Assembly (NCBI RefSeq): GCF_003610405.1
Contig: NZ_RAQC01000001.1
Span: forward strand, 806,001 to 870,000
Direction of reading: 5' to 3'
DNA length: 64,000 nt
Source: Microbacterium sp. AG238
GTDB taxonomy: Bacteria > Actinomycetota > Actinomycetes > Actinomycetales > Microbacteriaceae
The position numbers and the translations under genes are program-made. Below the pieces are notes generated by a model that made no database searches, was not told the origin of the DNA, and saw only the letters and a list, made by a program, of their open reading frames with translations. Shown one piece after another: positions 44,552 through 53,529 of the stretch (its first letter is position 1; each line of letters opens with the position of its first letter).

Positions 44552-45720
44552 GACTCTTCCTCCCTCATCGGATCGGGCCGACCGGCGGTCGCCCCGAGCG
44601 CGCGCAACGAGTCGAGAGCGCATCCACGCTCGTCGAAAAGCGTCTGATTCGCCCAGCCGTTGCCCGGCTCGGCCACGTCGTTCCCATAGGCCATCCCCTC
44701 CGCCGACGCCCAGGACGTCCCGGGCACGGGCAGCCACGCGGGCTCCCAGTACACGATCCCCAGGCCGCGGCCCCCGGGGACAGCGCGAACGACACCCGCG
44801 AGGTCATCGAGGAACCGCGCCTGACCCGCGACCGAGGCCGGATAGACCGCCGCCGGCGAGTGCGCGTCGAACATCGAAGTCCCCGCTGGATTGTCCGGAC
44901 GATGCGCATATGCGGTCTCGACGACGATGACATCCTTCGCATAGCGTTCGACGAGCTGGTGGAGGTTGACGCTGAGGTCGCTCAGCGATCCGTGCCACAG
45001 CGGGTAGTACGACAGCCCGACGGCATCGAAGTCGACGCCCCTCGTCGTGATCTCGTCGAACCACCGACGGTAGAGGTCGGCCGCGCCGCCGGCGTCGAGA
45101 TGCAGCACGATGCGCGATCGGGAGTCCGTAGCCCGCACGGCGGTCGACCCCGCCTGCAGGAGCCGGGCGAGACGGTTGTACTGCTCACGAGCCTCGTCCG
45201 CCGGCACCGGTTCGAAGGCGCGCAGCTCGAGGTCGTACCGCGGTGTCCGGCCGAACGGCCACAGCATCCCGTTCGTCGTCTCGTTGCCGACCTGCACCCA
45301 CTCGGGGCTGCCGGCGTTCGCGCGCACGGCGGCGACGACGTCGGCGGTGTGCGCGCCGACCGCCTCGCAGATGCCGTCGAGATCACGTCCCTCCCACGAA
45401 CGGGGCAACGATTGCTTCTTCGGGTCGGCCCAGAAGTCGCTGTAGTGGAGATCGATCATCAAGCCGAGCCCCGCGTCACGCGCGCGCTCGGCCAGTCGCA
45501 ACGTCGTGGCGAGATCGTTCGTGCCGCCCTGGTACGGGCGTCCCTGCGCATCGGTCGGATCCACCCACACACGCAGGCGTGCGAGGTTCACTCCGTGGTC
45601 GGCGAGGATCCGGAACAGATCCCTCGCGCCCGCGGCATCCGAGAACCAACCGCCGAGCGCCTCGACCTCTGCGGTCATCGACACGTCGGCACCCCGGATC
45701 TGCAGTGATGTCGTCGTCAT
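44548..45720 (-). CDS. Cytoplasmic GH53 galactanase
   Basis: 390 aa, no signal peptide: MTTTSLQIRGADVSMTAEVE goes directly into the barrel. The same catalytic sites as the secreted paralogue are present: WVQVGNETTNGMLWPFGR with the acid/base Glu and DVIVVETAYAHRPDN with the nucleophile. An intracellular GH53 beside an ABC importer would cut imported galacto-oligosaccharides. The ATG at 45720 overlaps the permease stop by ATGA. No beta-galactosidase gene is in the operon, unlike ganA in Bacillus. Confidence 0.93.
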   Translation of the reverse strand: MTTTSLQIRGADVSMTAEVEALGGWFSDAAGARDLFRILADHGVNLARLRVWVDPTDAQGRPYQGGTNDLATTLRLAERARDAGLGLMIDLHYSDFWADPKKQSLPRSWEGRDLDGICEAVGAHTADVVAAVRANAGSPEWVQVGNETTNGMLWPFGRTPRYDLELRAFEPVPADEAREQYNRLARLLQAGSTAVRATDSRSRIVLHLDAGGAADLYRRWFDEITTRGVDFDAVGLSYYPLWHGSLSDLSVNLHQLVERYAKDVIVVETAYAHRPDNPAGTSMFDAHSPAAVYPASVAGQARFLDDLAGVVRAVPGGRGLGIVYWEPAWLPVPGTSWASAEGMAYGNDVAEPGNGWANQTLFDERGCALDSLRALGATAGRPDPMREEES

Positions 45721-46550
45721 TCCTTCTCTCCTCCTTGAGCGAGCCCAGCGACCAGGTATCGCTGGAGCACCATGTAGAGCACGGTGATGGGTACCGCGAC
45801 GAGGATCGCCCCCGCCGCGAATGTCGTGAAGTCGTTCCGCGTCTGGTCGGAGATCAGCTGGAACAGCCCGATGGCGACCGTGTAGTTCCGCGGGCTGCTG
45901 ATCAGCAGACGCGGCAGGATGAAGTCCATCCACGGCACCGCGAACTGGGTGACGGCGACGAACGTCAGCATCGGCGTCATCAGCGGCAGCAGGATGCGCG
46001 TGAAGATCTGCAGGTGCGATGCCCCATCGAGCACGGCCGCCTCATCGAGGCTGGTCGAGATGCCGTCGAGGTAGCCCTTGAGCAGCCAGATGTTGTAGGG
46101 CACCGCCGCGGCGACGCTCGCGATCACAAGCCCGGCGAGGCTGTCGAGCAGCCCGAAGTTCAGATACAGGATGTAGATCGCGATGGCCGTCATGAACGTC
46201 GGGAAGATCTGGATGACGAGCATCACCAGAAGTCCTAGGCGTCGTCCAGCGAAGCGCAGCCGGGCGAACACGTACGCGGCGATCGCCGAGAGCAGCACGC
46301 TGAGCACCATGTTCGACACCGCCACGATGAACGAGTTGACGTACCAGGTGGCGAACGGGGTATCGGTGAACAGACGCACGTAGTTGGCGAGCGTCGGGTC
46401 GGTGGGGATCGCCGACGCTTGCGCGAGCGAGCGACCGGACCCCAGCGACGAGCCGACGATCCACGCCAGCGGGTAGAGCACAATGACCGCGACGACGACG
46501 AGCTCGACGTGGATCACGACGGTCGCGATTCGGTTACGGGTTCTATGCAT
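45717..46550 (-). CDS. ganQ: Carbohydrate ABC permease, MalG-like
   Basis: 277 aa, six TM helices, with the EAA loop LDEAAVLDGASHLQIFTRIL then LPLMTPMLTF, the docking site for the ATPase. Typical MalG sequence NYVRLFTDTPFATWYVNSFI near the N-terminus. Works with the MalF-like permease and lipoprotein encoded upstream. No ATPase is in the operon; a shared MsmX-type ATPase is normally used by such importers. Confidence 0.94.
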   Translation of the reverse strand: MHRTRNRIATVVIHVELVVVAVIVLYPLAWIVGSSLGSGRSLAQASAIPTDPTLANYVRLFTDTPFATWYVNSFIVAVSNMVLSVLLSAIAAYVFARLRFAGRRLGLLVMLVIQIFPTFMTAIAIYILYLNFGLLDSLAGLVIASVAAAVPYNIWLLKGYLDGISTSLDEAAVLDGASHLQIFTRILLPLMTPMLTFVAVTQFAVPWMDFILPRLLISSPRNYTVAIGLFQLISDQTRNDFTTFAAGAILVAVPITVLYMVLQRYLVAGLAQGGEKE

Positions 46551-47919
46551 CGGTGAACGCCTTCGAACGACGCAGGCTCCAGACGGAGAAGCTCCCCACG
46601 ATGACGAAGATCAGGATCGACATGACCGAGGCGATGTCGTAGAGACCGTTGTCGAGCGTGAGCTTGTAGAGCCAGGTGATGAGGATGTCGGTGCTGCCGG
46701 CGTACCGGTAGTCGGGGTTGGCGGGTCCGCCCTGGGTGAGGAAGTAGATGACTCCGAAGTTGTTGAAGTTCGCCACGAACGACAGGACGATCAGCGGCCC
46801 GGTGGCACGCAGCACGATGGGAAGCGTCAGGTACCGCACCTGCTGCACCGCGGATGCGCCGTCGATGCGCGCGGCCTCGTAGTAGCTCGGTGAGATGTTC
46901 GTCAGCGCGCCGCTGATGAGGGCCATGAAGTAGGGGAACCCCAGCCAGAGGTTCACCACGAGTGCGACGATCCGCGCGAGCCAGGGGTTCGCGGGGTCGG
47001 TCAGCCACATCACTCTGTCTGACGTGATGCCGAGGTCGACGAGGGTTTGGCTGATCGGCCCGAACTGACCGTTGAACATCGAGCGGAACACGAGGGCGGA
47101 GATCATGGCCGGCACCGCCCAGGGCAGAAAGAAGATGCTCCGCCACAGACGCGGCAGCCGCACACGCCGGCTCGACACGAGCACGGCCTGCAGGAACCCG
47201 AGCGCATAGGTCGTCGCGGTCGCCAGCGCCGCCCACAACACCGTCCATCCGAGAACGCCGAAGAACGTCGCACCCCACGACCCGGCACCGAGCAATTGAC
47301 GGAAGTTCGCGATCCCGACCCATTCGACCAGCTTCATCGGCGGCAGGTTGTCGCTGCTGTAGTCGGTGAACGCGATGAGGATGCCGAAGACGACCGGCAG
47401 CGCGGTGACGAAGAGCAGCAGGATGAGGGTGGGGGTGAGAACGAGGTAAGGGAAGGCCGTCTGCCGAGTGGCGCGCGCCCACTCCCCTGCGGTCAGGCGT
47501 TCTCCGGTCGTGATGAGCCGCAGCCGAGTCCGTGCGGCATCGCGGACAGCCCAGACGGTGATCGCCGCGATCAGCGAGAGGACGAGCACTGCGATGATGC
47601 CGTTGATCATCAGGACGATCGAATGGTCGCCTGCGGACAGGCCCGCCACCGTCATGGCGCGCGGTCGCGTGCCGAGGGTCACGAGACCCCAGAGGCCGCG
47701 GACGAAGAAGCCCCCGTGTGTGCGAGCCGTGTACCCCGACAGGTTCGCGTAGTGCCCGGTGAGCAGCTCCGTCGCGACGGCCGCGGCGCTGACGACCAGA
47801 ACCGCCACTCCTTTGCCCCACTCGCGGTTGAGCAGTTGCCCTAGACCGGGAACCAGTGCGGAGGCGAGCCCCAGCGACCACGGGGCCGCCGGGCTCGTCC
47901 CGCGTCGGCGCGGACTCAC
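46543..47919 (-). CDS. ganP: Carbohydrate ABC permease, MalF-like
   Basis: 458 aa from GTG 47919, overlapping the binding-protein stop by GTGA. The N-terminal 190 residues hold extra TM helices (LGLASALVPGLGQLLNREWG, VLVLSLIAAITVWAVRDAAR) ahead of the conserved permease core, as in MalF. The EAA loop is YYEAARIDGASAVQQVRYLT then LPIVLRATGP. The frame to 47997 is not used because the GTGA overlap defines the start. Confidence 0.94.
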   Translation of the reverse strand: MSPRRRGTSPAAPWSLGLASALVPGLGQLLNREWGKGVAVLVVSAAAVATELLTGHYANLSGYTARTHGGFFVRGLWGLVTLGTRPRAMTVAGLSAGDHSIVLMINGIIAVLVLSLIAAITVWAVRDAARTRLRLITTGERLTAGEWARATRQTAFPYLVLTPTLILLLFVTALPVVFGILIAFTDYSSDNLPPMKLVEWVGIANFRQLLGAGSWGATFFGVLGWTVLWAALATATTYALGFLQAVLVSSRRVRLPRLWRSIFFLPWAVPAMISALVFRSMFNGQFGPISQTLVDLGITSDRVMWLTDPANPWLARIVALVVNLWLGFPYFMALISGALTNISPSYYEAARIDGASAVQQVRYLTLPIVLRATGPLIVLSFVANFNNFGVIYFLTQGGPANPDYRYAGSTDILITWLYKLTLDNGLYDIASVMSILIFVIVGSFSVWSLRRSKAFTDA

Positions 47920-49235
47920 TCCCCCAGCCCGGTCAGGTCGGCATAGCCGGTCACGGCCTGCTGCTGCGCGGCTGCCGGGTCGAGGACGCCGTCCCACACA
48001 CTGGCCACGAGGCTGTTGCCGACCGTCCAGAGCGCGTCTCCGACGTCGGCCACCAGGTCGGACCGCTCGGCCTGCGCGAGCACCCCGTTCGCATAGGGGT
48101 CATCGGCGAGACCGGGAATGGCCTGCGCATTGACTCTGGTCAGAGCGGGGATGCCACCCGTCGTCCGGTACAGCGCGGCGGCTGCCTCGTCGGATGCGAG
48201 GAACGCTGCGAATACCCGCGCTGCACCGGGATGCTGGGAGTAACCCGAGACGACTCCGACGCCCAGACCCGCGAGCGTCGCGGCGTCACCGCCGCCCTCG
48301 ACGGAGGGAAGGGTCGTCACGCCGAACTCGAAGCCGTTCTCCGCCGCCCCCGCAGTGAAGTCGCCGATCGACCACGGCCCCGTGATCGCGTAGGGGGTCT
48401 GTCCCTTCGCGAACTCCATCTCGATGGAGTCCCACGTGGCATCCGCCGAGTTGACCGGCCAGAGATCACGCAGTGCGCCGTAGTACTCGAGTCCGGCAGT
48501 GAGCGCGGGCGCGTCGAGACCGGGGGCGCCCGCGTCGGCACCGAGATGCCAGCCGAGCGAGCTGAGCACCGGGTAGGCGTAGTAGAGCTGGCCGCTCAGC
48601 CAGCGGATCGTCCAGCGGTTCGCGCGGGGGTCGTTGTAGGCGGCGGCGAGCTCGCGAATCTGCTCCCAGGTCGTCGCGGGCGCGGGCGAACCGGTGAGGT
48701 GTTCCAGGAGGGTCTTGTTATAGAACAGGGCGATCGACTCCGTCGACACGGGCACGCCGTAGAGCTCGCCGTCGCGGCTGACGACGTCGGCGAAAGAGTC
48801 GCCGACTCGCGAGGCGATGTCGTCGGCGTACTCGCCCAACGGAGCCGCCACGCCCGAGTCGATCGCGCCGGACAAGTCGGTGAAGTTCGTGAAGTACACG
48901 TCCGCACCGGTTCCGGCTTCGCCATCGAGCTCCATCTTCGCGACGGCATCGACTTTCGACACCGTCGTCACGTCGATGCGGATGTCGGGGTGCAGGGTGG
49001 TGAAGGCCTCGACGAGCGCCTCGCCGTACTCGGGGTACTCGACCCAGACCTTCAGCGGTACGTCGCCTCTGGCGATCTCCGGCTCGATCTCATAGGCCCG
49101 CGCGGCGGCATTCCACGTCAGGCTGGTGTCGGCGTCGCGCGGTGCACTCGAGCACCCGGCGCTGACCGCGAGCGTCAGGACGACGGCTGCTCCCACCGTC
49201 GTACGAGCGATGGCTGCTGTGTATCGGATGGTCAT
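47916..49235 (-). CDS. ganS: Galactan oligosaccharide-binding lipoprotein
   Basis: 439 aa from ATG 49235, preceded by gaaggag. The signal peptide ends in the lipobox LAVSAGC (Cys28), so the mature protein is a lipoprotein on the outer face of the membrane. The rest is a family 1 extracellular sugar-binding fold (LKVWVEYPEYGEALVEAFTT; ALFYNKTLLEHL; WSIGDFTAGAAENG). Together with the two permeases and the GH53 pair it matches ganSPQ of galactan uptake. First gene of the operon, with an 18-bp dyad 22-39 nt upstream of the start. Confidence 0.9.
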   Translation of the reverse strand: MTIRYTAAIARTTVGAAVVLTLAVSAGCSSAPRDADTSLTWNAAARAYEIEPEIARGDVPLKVWVEYPEYGEALVEAFTTLHPDIRIDVTTVSKVDAVAKMELDGEAGTGADVYFTNFTDLSGAIDSGVAAPLGEYADDIASRVGDSFADVVSRDGELYGVPVSTESIALFYNKTLLEHLTGSPAPATTWEQIRELAAAYNDPRANRWTIRWLSGQLYYAYPVLSSLGWHLGADAGAPGLDAPALTAGLEYYGALRDLWPVNSADATWDSIEMEFAKGQTPYAITGPWSIGDFTAGAAENGFEFGVTTLPSVEGGGDAATLAGLGVGVVSGYSQHPGAARVFAAFLASDEAAAALYRTTGGIPALTRVNAQAIPGLADDPYANGVLAQAERSDLVADVGDALWTVGNSLVASVWDGVLDPAAAQQQAVTGYADLTGLGE

Positions 49236-49256
49236 GCAAACTCCTTCGTTGCCGTG

Positions 49257-49274
49257 ACTGTGACCGGTCCCAGT
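49257..49274. promoter_or_regulatory. Probable operator of the galactan operon
   Basis: Near-perfect 18-bp dyad ACTGTGACC/GGTCCCAGT with one mismatched pair and CG at the centre, as in LacI-family sites. It stands 22-39 nt before the ganS start. The regulator is not identifiable: the only LacI gene in the window is the CelR-like one 10 kb away, whose boxes have a different sequence. Confidence 0.55.
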
Positions 49275-49399
49275 CAACTGACGCGATGCACGCGAGTCCA
49301 TGACCGTAATGGCAGGATCGACGTCACGCGATGACTCTCCGCTGGGGAGGAACCGGCGCGTGCTGGGACAGTGGGGGCGAGAGCAAGGGACCGAGAACG

Positions 49400-49885
49400 A
49401 TGGAACAGCTGGTGTTGCCGAACGTCTATGTCATCGCGCGTGAACGCGAACGTCCGGAGCACGTTCTGCTGCAGCAGCGTTGGAAGCCGCACTCCGATCC
49501 CGCGAACAGCGGGCGGTGGGAGCTCCCCGGCGGAAAGTGGCGGGCCTTCGAGACGATCGCCGTGTGCGCTGCCCGCGAATTGCAGGAGGAGACGGGCCTC
49601 GTCGACGTCGACGTTCTGGGTGCCCGTAGCGATCACGAACTGCTCGGCGACAGAGTTCAGGTGAGCGCCGGCGTGCAGCTCGTGCAGATGGTCGAGGGGC
49701 CGTACCCCTCGGTCCTCGCCGTCGTCGATGCGATCGCGTCCGGGCGCCCGCGGACGACGGGCGACGGGTCGCGCGCTGCCCAATGGGTCGACGAGACGCG
49801 GCTGCGCAACATGCTCTTGAGCGAGCCCGAGACGTTCACGGCGCTGAGTCACGCCGCACTCCGGCACCGCTTCGCCTCGTCGTGA
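49400..49885 (+). CDS. NUDIX hydrolase
   Basis: 161 aa from ATG 49400. The Nudix box is intact: GKWRAFETIAVCAARELQEE followed by TGL fits GX5EX7REUXEEXGU. It hydrolyses nucleoside diphosphate-linked compounds such as oxidised dNTPs with Mg2+; the substrate is not predictable. VLPNVYVIARERERPEHVLL precedes the box. A frame from 49331 is possible but has no better start signal. Confidence 0.9.
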   Translation: MEQLVLPNVYVIARERERPEHVLLQQRWKPHSDPANSGRWELPGGKWRAFETIAVCAARELQEETGLVDVDVLGARSDHELLGDRVQVSAGVQLVQMVEGPYPSVLAVVDAIASGRPRTTGDGSRAAQWVDETRLRNMLLSEPETFTALSHAALRHRFASS

Positions 49886-49949
49886 CGGGGTGATCCACAG
49901 GTCCGAAGCGGGTCGCGCGGGGCGACGCGCACCTGGCACAGTGGGGAGC

Positions 49950-50984
49950 ATGAGCGCGACGGAGAGCATCATCATCGATGAGGGGTCGCTTCAGGCCGCG
50001 ATCGACGAGCAACCGTTCTCGGGAATCGTCGGCGTCGACGCCGGCGACGTCTCGGTATGGCGCAGGGCACACGGACTCGCCGACCGCGCGAGCGGGACGC
50101 CCGTCTCGGAGAGCACCCGCTTCGCGATCGCGTCAGGAAGCAAGGCCTTCACCGCGCTGGCGGTGATGCGCCTCGTCGAGGACGGCAGCCTCGCACTCGA
50201 CACGGCTGTCCGAGAGGTGCTCGGTGACGACCTGCCCCTCATCGACGACACGGTCACCGTCGAACAGCTCCTCGGACACACGTCGGGAATCGGCGACTAT
50301 ATCGACGAGGACGACGATCTCGACGTATCGGAGTTCTACCTCGGAGTACCCGTGCACACGCTGACGACCGCGGAGGCGTTCCTGCCCCTGCTCGACGGCA
50401 TCCCTCCGAAGGCCCGTCCCGGAGAGACGTTCTCGTACTGCAACAGCGGCTACGTCGTGCTCGCGATCATCATCGAACGGGTCACGGGCCGGGGATTCCA
50501 CGAGGTCGTGCACGACCTCGTCCTCACCCCCGCCGGCCTCGCCGACACCGACTTCCCGCGCACCGACGAACTCGGCGGCGACCACGCTCGCGGCTACGTC
50601 TTCGACGACGGACTGCGCGTCAACACGCTGCATCTGCCTGTCCGCGCCGGCGGCGACGGCGGCGCGTCGACGACGATCGCCGACGTGCACCGGTTCTGGC
50701 GCGCGTTCTTCGACGGGCGCATCGTCTCGCCGGAATCCGTGGCTCTCATGACCGCACCCCGCTCCTCGGTCGACGACGAGGAGATGCGGTACGGTCTCGG
50801 ATTCTGGCTGACCGAGACCGGCTCCGGTGTCGTCCTCGAGGGATGCGATGTCGGCTCGTCGTTCAGGTCGGTCCATCACCCGTCGACAGCGACCACCGCG
50901 ACGGTGATGAGTAACACGGCCGACGGCGCCTGGCCCGTCGCGCGTGTCCTCGCCGACGCGATGGCCGAGCTCGACGAGCGGTAG
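49950..50984 (+). CDS. Serine beta-lactamase-like hydrolase
   Basis: 344 aa from ATG 49950. Class C beta-lactamase/D-alanyl carboxypeptidase fold: SxxK motif IASGSKAFTALAVMRLVEDG, YxN motif FSYCNSGYVVLAIIIERVTG, and LLGHTSGIGDY. The third KTG-like motif is not clear (the corresponding region reads GSSFRSVHHPS), and no signal peptide is seen, so an esterase or peptidase role inside the cell is more likely than antibiotic resistance. Confidence 0.88.
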   Translation: MSATESIIIDEGSLQAAIDEQPFSGIVGVDAGDVSVWRRAHGLADRASGTPVSESTRFAIASGSKAFTALAVMRLVEDGSLALDTAVREVLGDDLPLIDDTVTVEQLLGHTSGIGDYIDEDDDLDVSEFYLGVPVHTLTTAEAFLPLLDGIPPKARPGETFSYCNSGYVVLAIIIERVTGRGFHEVVHDLVLTPAGLADTDFPRTDELGGDHARGYVFDDGLRVNTLHLPVRAGGDGGASTTIADVHRFWRAFFDGRIVSPESVALMTAPRSSVDDEEMRYGLGFWLTETGSGVVLEGCDVGSSFRSVHHPSTATTATVMSNTADGAWPVARVLADAMAELDER

Positions 50985-51002
50985 ACCGGGCGCGGCGCGC
51001 CG

Positions 51003-51749
51003 TCACCGCAGCTTGACCGTGCGCAGCAGGGTCGCCGTGACCAGCAGCACGACGGCGCCGCCGCCGATCCCCGTGGCGAGCAACGGCAGCGTATCGCCGA
51101 GCGTCAGTCCGCCCGAGCCGGCGATGGCCGTCGATCCGAGGTTCAGCGCCCTGGTGTTGATCGCCTGGGGAATCACGTGACCGAGCGGCCGGAGGGTCGG
51201 CGACGTCACAGCGGCCACCCCCGCGACGCAGCCGAGCAGGCAGATCGCCACGGGGGCGGCGAAAGAGCGCATCAGCATCGACAACAGCGACTGGAGTGCG
51301 ATGAGCGGGATGGCGGCGACGATCGCGACGACTCCCACGACCGCGAACTGCCACGGGAAGCCGCCGTCGAGGCCGAGGACGAACGTGCCCGCTGCCGCGG
51401 TGCCCACGATCAGCACGACCTGCATCAGCGCGACCGGCACGAGGACGGCGGCGACCTTCGCGGTGGCCAGACCCACCGGCCGCACCGTGGAGGTGAGCAG
51501 CAGGTTCCAGTTCGACCCGCGGTGCTCCGCGCGCCAGACCGCGGCGGCGAGGAGACTGATCCCCATCGAGAAGAAGAGCAGCCCGTAGAAGAGCACCACC
51601 TGCGACGTGAACGATGCCCAGCCCGCGTCGAGCGCGTCGGCGTTGGCCGCCAGGTTGAGCGTGCCGGTGACGACGGCGAGGAGCGGCAGGACGATCGCGA
51701 TGATCCACGTGCTGGAGCGGCGGAGTTTGCGCATCTCGGCTCGGAACAT
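51003..51749 (-). CDS. ABC permease (LanG/LanE-like)
   Basis: 248 aa, six TM helices (TWIIAIVLPLLAVVTGTLNL; VVLFYGLLFFSMGISLLAAA and others), with the motif EHRGSNWNLLLTSTVRPVGL characteristic of small two-permease ABC systems of lantibiotic immunity. Two nt separate it from the previous permease. With the ATPase it forms the ABC unit of the lanthipeptide locus; self-protection by expelling the peptide from the membrane is the likely task (inference from gene context). Confidence 0.85.
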   Translation of the reverse strand: MFRAEMRKLRRSSTWIIAIVLPLLAVVTGTLNLAANADALDAGWASFTSQVVLFYGLLFFSMGISLLAAAVWRAEHRGSNWNLLLTSTVRPVGLATAKVAAVLVPVALMQVVLIVGTAAAGTFVLGLDGGFPWQFAVVGVVAIVAAIPLIALQSLLSMLMRSFAAPVAICLLGCVAGVAAVTSPTLRPLGHVIPQAINTRALNLGSTAIAGSGGLTLGDTLPLLATGIGGGAVVLLVTATLLRTVKLR

Positions 51750-51751
51750 CG

Positions 51752-52501
51752 TCAGGCTCCGATCGGATCGAGGCGTCGGATGCCGACCGCGATGACGAGC
51801 GCCGCCAGGGCCACGAACCCGATGATCCACGGGTAGGGCGCCTGCACGTACCCCACCGAGTCCCCCTCCTGCCCCGCTTGCGAGATGACGGCGTAGTAGC
51901 CCCAGGGGATGGCGCGGCTGACCGCGGCGGGCAGCAGGAGAGAGAACACGGCGAGGAACGACCCGAGCACCCCCACCCCGACGCTGACGAGCTGGTTCTC
52001 CACTCGTGCGGCGAGCAGGATGTGAAGACCGCAGAAGACGACATCGAGCACGAAGAGCAGTCCGGTGTACGCGATCCAGGGAATCGGATCGATCGGCACA
52101 CGGATGCCCGCGAGCACACCGATCGCGACGACCGCCGCGGTCTGTAGCGCGATCGCGGGGGCGAGCGTGAACGCGAGGGTGAGGAGTTTCGCTGCGCAGA
52201 GCCGACCCGGAGTCCGGCCTGCCCCCGCTGCGAGCACCCATCCGTTGCCAGAGTGCTCGATGTCGGTCTGCCTGCTCGCGAGCACCGCTGCCAGCAGCGG
52301 CGACGTCATCGCCGCCATCATCGTGTACGAGAGCAGGAGCGCGGCCCACGGCGATGCCGCCGGGTCGTCGAAGGTCTCGCGGGCGGTGCCCGAAAAGAGC
52401 GACGCCGAGCTCAGCGCTGCGACCGCCAGCACGAGGCCGACGAGGACCGGAATGGTGCGCAGCCGCCGCATCTTGCGAATTTCGAGGACGACGTCGCTCA
52501 C
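51752..52501 (-). CDS. ABC permease (LanE/LanG-like)
   Basis: 249 aa, six TM helices, with EHSGNGWVLAAGAGRTPGRL where the sister permease has EHRGSNWNLL: the two are paralogues of the same subfamily. Overlaps the ATPase stop by ATGA. Together they would form a heterodimeric membrane part, as LanE and LanG do. Confidence 0.85.
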   Translation of the reverse strand: MSDVVLEIRKMRRLRTIPVLVGLVLAVAALSSASLFSGTARETFDDPAASPWAALLLSYTMMAAMTSPLLAAVLASRQTDIEHSGNGWVLAAGAGRTPGRLCAAKLLTLAFTLAPAIALQTAAVVAIGVLAGIRVPIDPIPWIAYTGLLFVLDVVFCGLHILLAARVENQLVSVGVGVLGSFLAVFSLLLPAAVSRAIPWGYYAVISQAGQEGDSVGYVQAPYPWIIGFVALAALVIAVGIRRLDPIGA

Positions 52502-53397
52502 AGCAGACCTCCCCGGCCGGTGAGGTCCATGAAGACGTCCTCGAGGCTCTGCTGCACACGACGCACCTGGTGGATCCGGACGTCGGCAGCGACAAGCAGG
52601 GCGACCAGTGCGGCAGTCGCTTCGTTGTCGTGTCCGCTCAACCGGATGCCGCCACCCGTGATCGTCGCGTACGGCACGGCGCGCAGCGCCGCATCGATCG
52701 ACGGTGTCTCGATGACGAGGTCGGGCAGCGAGTGGGCGAACAGGTCGGCGCGGGTGCCCTGGAAGATCAACCTGCCCGCCGAGAGGATGCCGAGCACAGA
52801 CGCCATCTTGTCGATCTCGTCGAGCAGGTGACTCGAGACCATGACCGTGATGCCCTGGCCCGCGAGCTCGATGAGCAGATCGCGGATCTCTTCGATACCG
52901 GCCGGATCGAGGCCGTTGGTGGGCTCGTCGAGAACCAGGAGCGACGGGTCGCGCGCGAGCGCCATGGCGATGCCCAGGCGCTGCTTCATCCCGAGGGAGT
53001 AGTTGCGTACGAGCTTGTCCTTCTGCTCGCTCAGCCGGACGATCTCGAGAGCGGTCCGGATCTGCGCGTCGACGAGCCCGAGCATGTCTCGGACGATCAG
53101 CATGTTCTCCCAGCCCGTCAGATGACCGTAGCCGGGTGGCGCCTCGATCATCGAACCGATCGAGGGCAGCAGGTCGCCGCGCGTGCGGGGGGTGAGCGAT
53201 TGCCCGAAGATCTCGATCTCGCCGGCTGTGGGCTGGCTGAGCCCGAGCAGCATCTTCATCGTGGTCGACTTCCCCGACCCGTTCGGGCCGAGGAACCCGT
53301 ACACCACGCCCTGAGGAACGGAGAGATCGACCGCGTCGACCGCGGTGTGCTCGCGGAACTTCTTCGTGAGGCCGTGGGTGGCGATGACGGTGCTCAC
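52498..53397 (-). CDS. ABC ATPase (BcrA/LanF-like)
   Basis: 299 aa from GTG 53397 (a frame from ATG 53478 adds 27 residues). Walker A GFLGPNGSGKSTTMKMLLGL, signature YSLGMKQRLGIAMALARDPS, Walker B LLVLDEPTNGLDPAG, H-loop VSSHLLDEID; the C-terminus resembles LanF. The start is uncertain: GTG 53397 lacks a ribosome-binding site, whereas ATG 53478 follows GGAGGAGG at 12 nt, part of a perfect 26-bp palindrome. Its operon partners are the two permeases. Confidence 0.88.
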   Translation of the reverse strand: MSTVIATHGLTKKFREHTAVDAVDLSVPQGVVYGFLGPNGSGKSTTMKMLLGLSQPTAGEIEIFGQSLTPRTRGDLLPSIGSMIEAPPGYGHLTGWENMLIVRDMLGLVDAQIRTALEIVRLSEQKDKLVRNYSLGMKQRLGIAMALARDPSLLVLDEPTNGLDPAGIEEIRDLLIELAGQGITVMVSSHLLDEIDKMASVLGILSAGRLIFQGTRADLFAHSLPDLVIETPSIDAALRAVPYATITGGGIRLSGHDNEATAALVALLVAADVRIHQVRRVQQSLEDVFMDLTGRGGLL

Positions 53398-53487
53398 TGC
53401 GGGCACCACCGGATGCGTGTCATGCCGCCATCCTCGTTCGCAGCACCCGCCACGCGGATCGGTCGCGAGATGCATCATCCCCCACGC

Positions 53488-53513
53488 GGTCCTCCTCCGA
53501 TCGGAGGAGGACC
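53488..53513. promoter_or_regulatory. 26-bp perfect palindrome over a possible ribosome-binding site
   Basis: Two 13-nt arms, left arm GGTCCTCCTCCGA, no spacer. In RNA it would fold as an 11-bp stem with a GATC loop, pairing the anti-Shine-Dalgarno CCTCCTCC with GGAGGAGG just before the possible ATG 53478 of the ABC ATPase. It may also act as a terminator for the two-component operon or as a protein site. Confidence 0.65.
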
Positions 53514-53529
53514 GACCGCCCCGAGAGGG

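Noticed and set aside
53397..53478. ATG 53478 as the definite start of the immunity ATPase
   Set aside because: It has a good Shine-Dalgarno at long spacing, but the added 27 residues look non-native; kept only as an alternative.
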